Positions 1 to 7,578 are shown, counted from the stretch's first letter. The stretch: 12,182 bases of DNA from an uncultured Microbacteriaceae bacterium (GCA_903882245.1 CAIRWJ010000108.1:1-12182), one strand, 5' to 3'. Notes: a model not told the origin generated them from the letters alone. Numbers and translations: made by a program.

Positions 1-1808
1 CCCGACGTCTCGGGACTTCCGCTGTAAAGCTCATCGATTTCCGCCGAAAAGTCGGCAACAATCACATGACGCTTGATGCTCATCTTCGGAGTCAAGTGAC
101 CACTGTCTTCTGTGAACTCGGTCGGCAATATCACGAACTTCCGAATCGATTCGGCACGCGAGACCTTCGCGTTCGCCCGATCGATAGCGCTCTGGATTTC
201 GGCAAGTACCGCGGGGTGGTTCCGCGCTTCGTCGACCGCCATGTCAGGGTCCAATTTGTTGTTGCGAAGCCACGGCCCGAGCATTTCCGGATCGAGAGTG
301 ATCAGCGCAGCGATGAATGGTTTCTTGTCGCCGACCACCACGCACTGTCCAATGAGCGGGTTGGCTCGAATCGGGTCCTCGAGCGTCGCCGGAGCAACAT
401 TCTTTCCACCGGCGGTGACGATGATTTCCTTGATTCGTCCCGTGATCCAGAGGTAGCCGTCGTCGTCGAGTGCGCCAATGTCACCAGTCTTGTACCACCC
501 GTCGACGAAAGATTCGGACGTTGCCTTTTTGTTGTTCCAGTACCCGGCGAAAACGTTAACACCCTTCACGAGAACCTCACCGTCCTTCGCGATGCGCACC
601 GAAATTCCAGGAAGAACCGGGCCTACGCTTCCGATTTTGAACTTCTGAGGAACGTTGATTGTGACGGGTGCGGTGGTTTCCGTCAGGCCATACCCTTCAA
701 GGATCTTCATTCCGAGCGCCCGATAGTAGTGACCAAGACGAAGTCCAAGAGGAGCCGATCCGCTGACGGCATAAACGACACGACCACCCATCGCTGCGCG
801 GAGCTTCGAGAGCACGAGTCGGTCGAGGACCGCAAACTTCACTCTAAGACCGAGTGGGACGCGTCCCGCATCTAGTGCTTTCGAATAGGCGATTGCCGTA
901 GAGGTTGCGAGTCGGAAAATGGAGCCTTTACCGCCCGCTTCGGCTTTTTGTTCGGCCGAGTTGTAGACCTTTTCAAATACGCGAGGGACGGCAAGGAGGA
1001 AAGTAGGGCGGAAGCTTTGAAGCGAAGGCAACAACAGTTTGGTGTCCGCCTGGTGCCCAACTCGGACGCCCGCGTGGATGGCGAGCATGCTCACTACCCG
1101 CGCGAAGATATGAGCCGCAGTGATGAACAGCAGGGTCGACGCCTCGGTGTTGACCACCATGCTCATTTCTTTGGCTGAGTTTCGAATGGTGTCCACAAAA
1201 TTTGCGTGCGTGATGACGCAGCCCTTGGGCGCACCGGTAGAGCCGGAGGTATAGAGAAGGGTCGCGATATCTGACCCCTTCGCAAGGTTGCGGCGACGTT
1301 CGATTTCTTTATCGGTGACGTCAGCACCGGAAGTGCTCAGTTTCTCTAAATCACCGAGGTCAAGACGCCAGGTCGACCCTATTCCCGGGACATCGGCGCG
1401 AATTTCGTCAAATCGTGAAAACATCTCTGCGGTTTCGGTGATCATGGACGTTGCGCCGGAGTCCGCGAGAACGTAGGCGATCTGACTGGGGGAGGACGTC
1501 TCGTAAACCGGAACCAAAATCGCCCCCGCGTAGGCAATCGCCATGTCAATGAGAGTCCATTCGAATCGGACCTTGCACATAATTCCGACCTTGTCGCCTG
1601 GCTGCAGGCCGGCGGCGACAAATCCCTTTGCCAGCGCGATTACCCGCTCTCGGAAGTCCGCTGTCGTCACGGGATCCCAGCCACCGTCTGTGCGGGGCAC
1701 AGAGAATAACTCATGCTGCGGCGTTTCGTGGAAACGAACCTCGAGAAGATCGCTGACCGTTGCATTGGGATCATGTTTCACAATGGCGGCCAAAGTTGTT
1801 TCGTTCAC
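1..1808 (-). CDS. Long-chain fatty-acid-CoA ligase, FadD15-like (3' end cut by window)
   Basis: AMP-forming acyl-CoA synthetase that adenylates a fatty acid and transfers it to CoA, feeding phospholipid synthesis or fatty-acid use. Reading the minus strand gives an uninterrupted frame of 602 codons from GTG 1808-1806 to the window edge. It shows the adenylate-forming signatures in order: the phosphate-binding loop YTSGSTGAPKG (about residues 186-196), YGLTETT (about 373-379), and WYKTGD with the ATP-ribose-binding Asp at about 443, followed by ITGRIKEIIVTAGGKNVAP. Near the C-terminus, LTPKMSIKR carries the probable catalytic Lys at about 579. FadD15-type enzymes are about 600 residues long, so only a few residues should be missing. 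The GTG start is supported by AAGGAG five bases upstream. It is divergent from plsC, which uses acyl groups, so a lipid role fits. Substrate chain length cannot be read from the sequence. Family call is firm; the fadD15 orthology is inference from context. Confidence 0.93.
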   Translation of the reverse strand, partial: MNETTLAAIVKHDPNATVSDLLEVRFHETPQHELFSVPRTDGGWDPVTTADFRERVIALAKGFVAAGLQPGDKVGIMCKVRFEWTLIDMAIAYAGAILVPVYETSSPSQIAYVLADSGATSMITETAEMFSRFDEIRADVPGIGSTWRLDLGDLEKLSTSGADVTDKEIERRRNLAKGSDIATLLYTSGSTGAPKGCVITHANFVDTIRNSAKEMSMVVNTEASTLLFITAAHIFARVVSMLAIHAGVRVGHQADTKLLLPSLQSFRPTFLLAVPRVFEKVYNSAEQKAEAGGKGSIFRLATSTAIAYSKALDAGRVPLGLRVKFAVLDRLVLSKLRAAMGGRVVYAVSGSAPLGLRLGHYYRALGMKILEGYGLTETTAPVTINVPQKFKIGSVGPVLPGISVRIAKDGEVLVKGVNVFAGYWNNKKATSESFVDGWYKTGDIGALDDDGYLWITGRIKEIIVTAGGKNVAPATLEDPIRANPLIGQCVVVGDKKPFIAALITLDPEMLGPWLRNNKLDPDMAVDEARNHPAVLAEIQSAIDRANAKVSRAESIRKFVILPTEFTEDSGHLTPKMSIKRHVIVADFSAEIDELYSGSPETS

Positions 1809-1838
1809 CGGATCTCCTTCGACGCGGAAGTTTTGATT

Positions 1839-1866
1839 AGCCTACCTATGCCAGACGTACTCACAA
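1839..1866 (-). promoter_or_regulatory. Probable promoter of the acyl-CoA ligase gene
   Basis: On the minus strand, TTGTGA (1866-1861) is followed after 16 bases by TAGGCT (1844-1839), a good match to housekeeping sigma -35 and -10 elements. Transcription would begin near 1832 and leave a leader of about 24 bases holding the AAGGAG ribosome site before GTG 1808. It lies back-to-back with the putative plsC promoter. Confidence 0.5.
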
Positions 1867-1892
1867 AGTTTCGCGGGCAACCTCGTCGTGGC

Positions 1893-1898
1893 TATGCT
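1893..1898 (+). promoter_or_regulatory. Putative -10 box of a leaderless plsC transcript
   Basis: TATGCT lies exactly six bases before GTG 1905, which would place the transcription start at or next to the start codon. There is no Shine-Dalgarno sequence before this GTG, as expected for a leaderless actinobacterial mRNA. The -35 region (around 1869-1875, TTTCGCG) is weak. Confidence 0.4.
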
Positions 1899-1904
1899 GA
1901 ACCC

Positions 1905-2588
1905 GTGTTCTATTGGATTGTAAAAAATCTTGTCCTCGGACCGATTCTGCTTCGGGTCTTTCGACCATGGCTAAAAGGTACCGAAAACGTTCCCGTTTCA
2001 GGGTCGGCGATTCTCGCCAGCAACCATCTGTCTTTCATCGATTCGGTCTTTCTGCCGCTCGTGTTGCGTCGACCCGTCGTGTTCCTCGCCAAATCGGAAT
2101 ATTTCACCGGACGTGGCATCAAGGGATGGCTCGTTCGTCAATTCTTTTTGGCGTCAGGCCAACTTCCCATCGACAGATCCGGCGGCAAGGCTAGTGAGGA
2201 CGCACTGAACACGGGAATCAACGTGCTTTCGCAAGGAAAACTTCTGGGGATTTATCCCGAGGGAACGCGCAGCCCCGATGGACGTTTGTATCGAGGTCGA
2301 ACCGGAATTGCCCGAATGGCCCTTGAGTCCGGAGTCCTGGTTATCCCGGTCGCAATGATTGATACCGACAAAGTCATGCCAATTGGGTCGAAGATTCCCA
2401 AGGTGCAGCGCATTGGCGTTGTGTTTGGTCGCCCACTCGACTTTTCACGCTTTGAGGGATATGCAAACGATCGTTTTGTCCTTCGTGCAATCGCTGATGA
2501 AATCATGCACGAGATTGTGGGCATTTCTGGTCAGGAGTACGTTGACGAGTATGCGAGTACTCGCCGTGCTCGACAGTCCGTTTCCTAG
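1905..2588 (+). CDS. plsC: 1-acyl-sn-glycerol-3-phosphate acyltransferase (PlsC family)
   Basis: Membrane-associated acyltransferase expected to convert lysophosphatidic acid to phosphatidic acid, the second acylation of glycerophospholipid synthesis. The 227-residue product contains the diagnostic NHxxxxD catalytic motif as NHLSFID (residues 40-46) and the glycerophosphate-binding YPEGTRS motif (117-123). A hydrophobic N-terminus (FYWIVKNLVLGPILL) probably anchors it to the membrane face. I chose GTG 1905 because relatives characteristically begin with a FYW-like segment just before the hydrophobic stretch, and because a -10-like box sits six bases upstream. An in-frame ATG at 1848 would add 19 residues, but it overlaps the opposing ligase promoter and lacks a ribosome site. 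The gene is divergent from the acyl-CoA ligase and followed 40 bases later by aroG. Rv2182c is the likely mycobacterial counterpart (inference from order). A related acyl acceptor cannot be excluded. Confidence 0.9.
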   Translation: MFYWIVKNLVLGPILLRVFRPWLKGTENVPVSGSAILASNHLSFIDSVFLPLVLRRPVVFLAKSEYFTGRGIKGWLVRQFFLASGQLPIDRSGGKASEDALNTGINVLSQGKLLGIYPEGTRSPDGRLYRGRTGIARMALESGVLVIPVAMIDTDKVMPIGSKIPKVQRIGVVFGRPLDFSRFEGYANDRFVLRAIADEIMHEIVGISGQEYVDEYASTRRARQSVS

Positions 2589-2595
2589 AGTTCGG

Positions 2596-2624
2596 TAGGC
2601 TGGAGTCCTTTACTGCGATAGGAC
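2596..2624 (+). promoter_or_regulatory. Possible -10 element and ribosome site of aroG
   Basis: TAGGCT (2596-2601) lies in the 40-base gap after plsC and could be a -10 box giving a short leader. AGGA (about 2620-2623) lies five bases before GTG 2629 as a weak Shine-Dalgarno site. No convincing -35 is visible, so aroG may instead be read mainly through from plsC. Confidence 0.3.
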
Positions 2625-2628
2625 GATT

Positions 2629-3993
2629 GTGACGGAACCGATTGTAAACGTAGCCCCCGGGGTATTGGAGGGGCTCGACGCGTGGCGTGGCTTGCCAATC
2701 AACCAGCAGCCGACGTGGGGAAACCCCGAGGAATTGGCGCGGGTCACCTCGGAACTGTCAAAACTACCTCCTCTTGTTTTCGCAGGTGAAGTCGATCAGC
2801 TCACGGATCGCCTTGCTCGAGTTGCGAGTGGCAAGGCGTTTTTGTTGCAGGGTGGTGACTGCGCAGAAACATTTGACAGCGCGACCGCGGACAAAATTCG
2901 CAATCGCGTGAAGACGATTTTGCAGATGGCCGTCGTTCTCACGTACGGTGCGTCAATGCCAATCGTCAAAATGGGACGCATGGCCGGTCAGTTCGCCAAA
3001 CCGCGCTCGAGCGACACCGAAACTCGCGACGGCGTGACGCTTCCGGCGTATCGCGGTGACATTGTCAACGGGTACGACTTCACCCCCGAATCCCGCGAAG
3101 CAGACCCCAACAGAATCATGCGCGGATATCACACGGCGGCTTCGACGCTGAACCTCATCCGCGCCTTCACGCAAGGTGGTTTCGCTGACCTTCGAGAGGT
3201 GCACTCGTGGAACAAGGGTTTCGCCGAGAACCCCGCCAACAAGCGTTACGAGACCCTGGCAAAAGACATCGATCGAGCAATCAAATTCATGGCGGCAGCG
3301 GGTGCCGATTTTGATTCGCTCAAGCGTGTCGAGTTTTACGCGTCCCACGAGGGTCTGCTGATGGATTATGAACGACCGATGACGCGGATCGATTCGCGCA
3401 CCGGGAATCCCTACAACACGTCCGCACACTTTGTGTGGGTTGGCGAGCGAACGCGCGAACTTAACGGGGCGCACATTGATTTCTTCTCACGCATCTCAAA
3501 CCCCATCGGCGTCAAGTTGGGCCCGTCGACCACCCCTGACATGGTTCGACAGTTGATTGACGTACTGGACCCGAAACGAATCCCCGGTCGATTGACCTTT
3601 ATTACACGAATGGGAGCGGGTGTCATTCGCGACGCGCTTCCCCCATTGTTGGAGGCAGTCAAGGGAACCGACGCCCTTCCGGTGTGGGTCACGGATCCGA
3701 TGCACGGCAATGGAATCACAACTCCGAACGGGTACAAGACTCGCCGTTTTGACGATGTAGTAAACGAGGTCACGGGATTCTTCGAGGCTCATCGAGCCGT
3801 CGGCACGTTCCCCGGGGGCATCCACGTCGAACTGACCGGTGATGATGTCACCGAGTGTTTGGGCGGTTCGGAAATGATTGATGAAGCAACCCTTGCCTCG
3901 CGCTACGAATCGTTGTGTGACCCCCGGCTCAACCACACACAGTCGCTTGAACTTGCCTTCCTCGTCGCCGAGGAACTTGCCGTTATCGCATGA
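2629..3993 (+). CDS. aroG: Class II 3-deoxy-D-arabino-heptulosonate-7-phosphate synthase
   Basis: Condenses phosphoenolpyruvate with erythrose-4-phosphate, the committed step of the shikimate pathway to aromatic amino acids. The 454-residue product is a full-length class II (plant/mycobacterial type) enzyme. It has NQQPTWG (25-31), LLQGGDCAE with metal-ligand Cys78, MGRMAGQFAKPRS (115-127), ASHEGLLMDYE (238-248), GERTR (272-276), NPIGVKLGP (291-299), DPMHGN with metal-ligand His359, GGIHVELTGDD with Glu401 and CDPRLN with Asp431. Metal-ligand assignments are by correspondence with M. tuberculosis AroG (Rv2178c). The N-terminal extension before QQPTW is short (about 25 residues); in the mycobacterial enzyme this end contributes to oligomerisation and feedback control, so allostery may differ. 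The start is GTG, with a weak AGGA upstream. The stop overlaps the next start (ATGA), so exporter translation is probably coupled. Confidence 0.97.
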   Translation: MTEPIVNVAPGVLEGLDAWRGLPINQQPTWGNPEELARVTSELSKLPPLVFAGEVDQLTDRLARVASGKAFLLQGGDCAETFDSATADKIRNRVKTILQMAVVLTYGASMPIVKMGRMAGQFAKPRSSDTETRDGVTLPAYRGDIVNGYDFTPESREADPNRIMRGYHTAASTLNLIRAFTQGGFADLREVHSWNKGFAENPANKRYETLAKDIDRAIKFMAAAGADFDSLKRVEFYASHEGLLMDYERPMTRIDSRTGNPYNTSAHFVWVGERTRELNGAHIDFFSRISNPIGVKLGPSTTPDMVRQLIDVLDPKRIPGRLTFITRMGAGVIRDALPPLLEAVKGTDALPVWVTDPMHGNGITTPNGYKTRRFDDVVNEVTGFFEAHRAVGTFPGGIHVELTGDDVTECLGGSEMIDEATLASRYESLCDPRLNHTQSLELAFLVAEELAVIA

Positions 3994-4610
3994 CGCCCAT
4001 CGCGCCGGCAATCGTTTCTGGTTTGTTCACCGGACTAGCTCTCATTGTTGCTATCGGCGCTCAAAATGCGTTCGTTTTGCGCCAAGGATTGTCGGGAAAG
4101 TTTGTGTTTCCTGTCGCCATGGTTTCGGCATTCCTGGATGCCACTCTGATCGTCCTCGGCGTCGCTGGCCTCGGTGCGCTTCTCGAATCTGTGCCCTTCC
4201 TTTTGGGGCTCGTGCGCTGGTTGGGGGCGGGTTACCTCGTGTGGTTCGGAATCGCGTCGTTGAGAAAAGCGAATTCGGGCCAATCAATGGATGTGTCGGG
4301 ACAGGGTCCGAGCACGATTCGAACAGTCATTATTGCGACAGCGACCTTTTCTCTCCTTAACCCGCACGTCTATCTCGACACGGTGGTGTTCCTCGGTGCT
4401 CTCGCGGCGCAGTTCGGAGACAACCGCTGGTGGTTCGCGCTCGGTGCATCCGTGGCCAGCATCACATGGTTCTTTGGCCTCGCGTACGGCGCAAAAGCGC
4501 TCTCGCCCTATGTCAAGAATCCGAAATTCTGGCGAATTTTGGACACTGTCATCGCGCTTATCATGTTTGCATTGGCGCTTGGGCTCATCCTCATGCCACT
4601 CGGGGACTGA
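3990..4610 (+). CDS. LysE/ArgO-family amino acid exporter
   Basis: Cytoplasmic-membrane exporter of the LysE superfamily, whose characterised members expel basic amino acids such as lysine or arginine. The 206-residue product has about six hydrophobic helices (roughly 5-27, 38-60, 66-90, 112-140, 146-170, 182-203). It carries the family signature AIGAQNAFVLRQG (21-33) in the first helix and SLLNPHVYLDT (121-131) before the fourth. The start codon overlaps the aroG stop in ATGA, and there is no separate ribosome site, so it is probably translated by re-initiation behind DAHP synthase. That pairing suggests, without proving, an aromatic or related substrate. Its stop lies two bases from the stop of the convergent kinase gene, with no visible terminator. 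Family assignment is firm; substrate is unknown. Confidence 0.9.
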   Translation: MTPIAPAIVSGLFTGLALIVAIGAQNAFVLRQGLSGKFVFPVAMVSAFLDATLIVLGVAGLGALLESVPFLLGLVRWLGAGYLVWFGIASLRKANSGQSMDVSGQGPSTIRTVIIATATFSLLNPHVYLDTVVFLGALAAQFGDNRWWFALGASVASITWFFGLAYGAKALSPYVKNPKFWRILDTVIALIMFALALGLILMPLGD

Positions 4611-4612
4611 AT

Positions 4613-6526
4613 TTAGATTTTTCCCTGAAGCGTGATTGCGGCGCCCTTTGGCGCTTCGGTTCCCTCACTCGGATCTGTTGAGATGGCTTCAGCCCAACTT
4701 TGGTCCCAGAGTTTTTTGGGGATTTCCGTCAGTACGGTAACGGAAAAGCCGAGATTCTCGAGCAACGCCTTTGCGGCAGCAATCGTCATCCCCGAGACGC
4801 CTGGCACTGCAACGAGTTCCGGCCCTTTCGAGACGACGAGCGAGACAGAACCACCGGGATGAATAATGCCACCGGCCGCGACCACCGCAATGACCGTGCC
4901 GGCGGAGAAGGTCGAGGAGAACTCCTCGGTTGCGCGTCCGCTGACCGTGAGGTCAACCTCCTCGAGAGCGGCGGTTGCTTGCGCGACAGTCAAGCCACTG
5001 ACGGACGGAACCCTTCCCGCCGATTCGATGAGCAGAACGGAGTCGCCCGAAAAAAAGGTGTCCCCGACAGTGATTGCGGACCCGTCAGCACGTGATGCGG
5101 CGAGGACCTCACCCGCGGGGATGGTCTTGTCGAACTCCTTCGAGGTGTTGACCACTCCGATTCCCAACTTCGCAAGTTGAGCGGAAAAGTCGACGATGGT
5201 GATGTTGTCGAAGCTGGGGAACGCAATCGGCTCGAGTCCCAGTGAGACAACGAGGTGAACTTCGGTTCCCTTCGGCATTCCCGAGGTGATTTCAGGTGAA
5301 GTGCCGATGACCATGCCCTCGGGGATCTCAGGGTGGTATTCCTCGGAAACGGGGTCAACGACCACGAAGCCAGCTGTCGTCAAACTGATCGTGGCGTCCT
5401 CCACCGACATTCCGGCGACGACGGCACTGGCGGCGAGTGACCCCGGCCCGGACTGGAACCACCACACTGAACCGCCACCCCCGACAATCACAATTAATGA
5501 GATGAGGAGTGAGAGCACTCGGAAGCTTCGACCACGTGCTCGGATCGGCACCCGCGCGTCAGAATCGAAAGGTCCATCAGTCGCGGCGACCGAGGTAATT
5601 GTCGGTAGTGCACGTTGGGTCTCGCGGGAGTCCTCGATCTGTGCCGACGATGTCGGGGAATCGATGATCCGTGTTGCTGCGTCGTCAGGTTGGGCCAGTG
5701 CACGCGTGAGCGCGTCGAGCATCGATCGGGCGTCCTTGGGCCGATCCGACGGTTTCTTTTGGGTCGCCCATTGAATGATGTCATCGACGGCGCGACTCAC
5801 GGTGGGGTTTGATTCAGCCGCGAACGGCATCGGCTGTTGAGCGTGTTGAACCGCGACCTGCATCGGAGTCTCTCCGGTGAATGGTTGCTTGCCCGTCAAC
5901 ATTTCGTACAACATGATGCCAACGGAATACAGGTCACTTCGGTTGTCCGCCTGACTGCGCGTCAACAACTCTGGGGCGATGTAGGCGACGGTTCCGAGAA
6001 GGGACTTCCCGGTATCCGTCGCATTGGTCACGGGTCGCGCAAGTCCGAAATCACCAATCTTGATGCGGCCATCATTGACGAGGATGACGTTCTCAGGCTT
6101 GACGTCGCGGTGCAAAATACCTTCGCGATGAGCCACCGAAAGGGCTTGAAGAACTGCCTGCGTAATGTCGAGCGATTGTTCAATAGTGAGCGTTCCGTAA
6201 TCGTTGAGCAAATCACGCAAGGTCATCCCCGGCAGATATTCCATGACGAGGTACAGGGTGTCATCGACATGACCCTGGTCAAAGACCGACATGATGTTCG
6301 GGTGCGCGAGGCGGGCGGTGTGCCGTGCCTCTCGAATAAACTTCACGGCGTAGTCACCATCATCCGTGAGGTGATCATGCATGATTTTGATGGCAACTTG
6401 ACGCTCGAGGCGTGTGTCCTCCGCGAGATACACCTTCGCCATTCCGCCACGAGCGATGCGAGACTCAATCCGGTAGCGACCATCGAGCACAGTTCCGACC
6501 AGTCGGTCGTTCGATTCAGCGCTCAT
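4613..6526 (-). CDS. pknL: PASTA-domain Ser/Thr protein kinase (PknL-type)
   Basis: Single-pass membrane receptor kinase thought to sense peptidoglycan fragments or lipid II outside and phosphorylate cell-wall and division proteins inside. The 637 residues divide into a kinase domain (about 17-278), a juxtamembrane linker, one transmembrane helix (about 336-357) and four extracellular PASTA repeats (about 365-430, 431-504, 505-568, 569-637). Catalytic residues are intact: Lys47 in VAIK, HRDVKPEN (139-146) with Asp141, and DFG (159-161). A Thr/Ser-rich activation segment (170-179) precedes GTVAYIAPE. The glycine loop reads IARGGMAKVY, with Ala in place of the first Gly; I recall similar loops in PknL proteins. 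The kinase is convergent with aroG-lysE and co-directional with the prenyl synthase, as pknL is with idsA2 in mycobacteria. The pknL symbol rests on this context; mycobacterial PknL itself lacks these repeats, whereas corynebacterial PknL is reported to have them. ATG 6526 has no ribosome site. Confidence 0.92.
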   Translation of the reverse strand: MSAESNDRLVGTVLDGRYRIESRIARGGMAKVYLAEDTRLERQVAIKIMHDHLTDDGDYAVKFIREARHTARLAHPNIMSVFDQGHVDDTLYLVMEYLPGMTLRDLLNDYGTLTIEQSLDITQAVLQALSVAHREGILHRDVKPENVILVNDGRIKIGDFGLARPVTNATDTGKSLLGTVAYIAPELLTRSQADNRSDLYSVGIMLYEMLTGKQPFTGETPMQVAVQHAQQPMPFAAESNPTVSRAVDDIIQWATQKKPSDRPKDARSMLDALTRALAQPDDAATRIIDSPTSSAQIEDSRETQRALPTITSVAATDGPFDSDARVPIRARGRSFRVLSLLISLIVIVGGGGSVWWFQSGPGSLAASAVVAGMSVEDATISLTTAGFVVVDPVSEEYHPEIPEGMVIGTSPEITSGMPKGTEVHLVVSLGLEPIAFPSFDNITIVDFSAQLAKLGIGVVNTSKEFDKTIPAGEVLAASRADGSAITVGDTFFSGDSVLLIESAGRVPSVSGLTVAQATAALEEVDLTVSGRATEEFSSTFSAGTVIAVVAAGGIIHPGGSVSLVVSKGPELVAVPGVSGMTIAAAKALLENLGFSVTVLTEIPKKLWDQSWAEAISTDPSEGTEAPKGAAITLQGKI

Positions 6527-6533
6527 ATCGTCC

Positions 6534-6539
6534 AGTGTA
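6534..6539 (-). promoter_or_regulatory. Putative -10 box before the kinase gene
   Basis: On the minus strand TACACT lies seven bases before ATG 6526-6524, the spacing expected of a leaderless transcript. No Shine-Dalgarno sequence and no clear -35 are visible in the 54-base gap after the LysM gene, so an internal promoter is possible but not certain. Confidence 0.35.
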
Positions 6540-6580
6540 TGTCTGGGTTAAGTTGGTTACGCGTTGACGTGGGTGAAACA

Positions 6581-7504
6581 TTAGGTCAGTTCGAAAAGCC
6601 AGTTCCATGCGCTGACTTCCCACTTGGCGTATTCCCCGGGGAAGGCGCTGATTTGCACGGCTTGCGCAGCGTCGGTAACTGACATGTGTTGCCATTGATC
6701 TACGTCGAGCAGCCCATTCGTCTCGCCCGGTGTGGGCGAGGTGGGTCCTCCAAAAAACGCGCGCGCCGCGTAACGTGGGTCTCTGATTTGGCTTTCCGTA
6801 CCCCAGCCCGACGAGGGACGTTGTTGAAAGAGCCCGACTGAATCTCGATCGCCATAGTCGAGGTTTCGCAAATGTGATTCCTGTGCGGCGGTGGCGAGAG
6901 CGATCACAATTCCGTAGTTGGGGATGCCGAGTTCGCGCCCGACCTGAATGATAATTCGGGCATTCGTGGCCATTTCCGCCGACAACGCCGTGACGACACC
7001 GCCGTCCGCTACCTGGCCGAGATCATCGGCACGAATTCCCGACTCGAGCATCGGGCTTTCCGCGAGGAGTGGAAGAGACCCCTTGGGTTCGCCGACCGGT
7101 TTCCGTTGTTTTTTGCTCACAACGAGTTCTTGACCTTCGTGAACAGCCGTCTGCCACGATAGGCCGTTCAGGGCGAGCAGGGCGGCCGTCGGTATGCCGT
7201 GCATCTCGGCGATCGATTTCAGACTTTCTCCCGCCCGCACAATGTGGGACGATTGACCCAACACGCTGGTGGCGTCCATCAGTTCTTGGGGAGTTGGCTC
7301 TGGGGGAGCCGGGGGTTGTTGGGTCGGATCGAGTTCGGTGACGGTGGTTGCTCCCGCAACCCACGACGCTGCGATGATGGGCAACGCGCTCGCGGCTACA
7401 GTAAGGATGCTCGTGCGGCGAGCCCGCCTCGATGCCGCAGAAAACTGAGGTGCGAGACCTTCGAATATCGGAGATGCCGAATCTGACGGAATATTGTCGA
7501 CCAT
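6581..7504 (-). CDS. Membrane-anchored LysM and lysozyme-like domain protein
   Basis: Probable cell-wall protein of 307 residues. A cytoplasmic N-terminus with a basic RRARR patch (27-31) leads into one hydrophobic segment (about 32-53), then a Pro-rich linker (about 62-72). A LysM peptidoglycan-binding domain follows (about 86-129, HIVRAGESLKSIAEMHG through EGQELVV). The C-terminal domain (about 175-305) contains ATAAQESHLRNLDYGDRDS and GLFQQRPSSGWG. It resembles the lysozyme-like fold of many actinobacterial wall proteins, and Glu209 is the candidate catalytic acid by analogy with the SLT family's Glu-Ser pair. Whether it cleaves glycan or only binds it is unknown. It lies between the prenyl synthase and the PASTA kinase on the same strand, with gaps of 74 and 54 bases, so a wall-sensing or remodelling link is plausible. 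The start is supported by AAGGGGG seven bases upstream. I know no standard gene symbol. Confidence 0.8.
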   Translation of the reverse strand: MVDNIPSDSASPIFEGLAPQFSAASRRARRTSILTVAASALPIIAASWVAGATTVTELDPTQQPPAPPEPTPQELMDATSVLGQSSHIVRAGESLKSIAEMHGIPTAALLALNGLSWQTAVHEGQELVVSKKQRKPVGEPKGSLPLLAESPMLESGIRADDLGQVADGGVVTALSAEMATNARIIIQVGRELGIPNYGIVIALATAAQESHLRNLDYGDRDSVGLFQQRPSSGWGTESQIRDPRYAARAFFGGPTSPTPGETNGLLDVDQWQHMSVTDAAQAVQISAFPGEYAKWEVSAWNWLFELT

Positions 7505-7511
7505 TTCGGAT

Positions 7512-7544
7512 CCCCCTTCCTCCTTTATTCTCGGGGGAGGGAGG
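7512..7544 (-). promoter_or_regulatory. Hairpin overlapping the LysM gene ribosome site
   Basis: On the minus-strand RNA a pyrimidine arm CCTCCCTCCCCC (7544-7533) faces a purine arm GGAGGAAGGGGG (7523-7512) across a nine-base loop, GAGAAUAAA. Ten of twelve positions pair, one as G-U, with two C-A mismatches. The purine arm holds the only ribosome site before ATG 7504. No U-run follows, so it is not an intrinsic terminator. Confidence 0.4.
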
Positions 7545-7578
7545 CCTAAAACTCGTCAGGCGCGGGAGGTGTGTCTTG

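Noticed and set aside
66..875. Open plus-strand frame of 269 codons
   Set aside because: It is antisense to the well-supported acyl-CoA ligase; its composition (many Arg, His, Val) is that of a shadow frame.
1848..1904. In-frame ATG 1848 as plsC start
   Set aside because: It has no ribosome site, overlaps the opposing ligase promoter and adds 19 residues that do not resemble the family N-terminus. It is not fully excluded.
2953..3474. Minus-strand frame of 173 codons inside aroG
   Set aside because: It is the antisense shadow of conserved DAHP synthase coding sequence, with no motif.
4647..4664. GCGCC/GGCGC hairpin near the end of the kinase gene as a terminator
   Set aside because: The stem is only five bases, inside coding sequence, and no U-run follows on either strand.
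5837..6682. Open plus-strand frame of 281 codons
   Set aside because: It lies antisense to the kinase domain, whose motifs are clear on the other strand. It has no ribosome site, no recognisable protein motif, and crosses the gap into the LysM gene.
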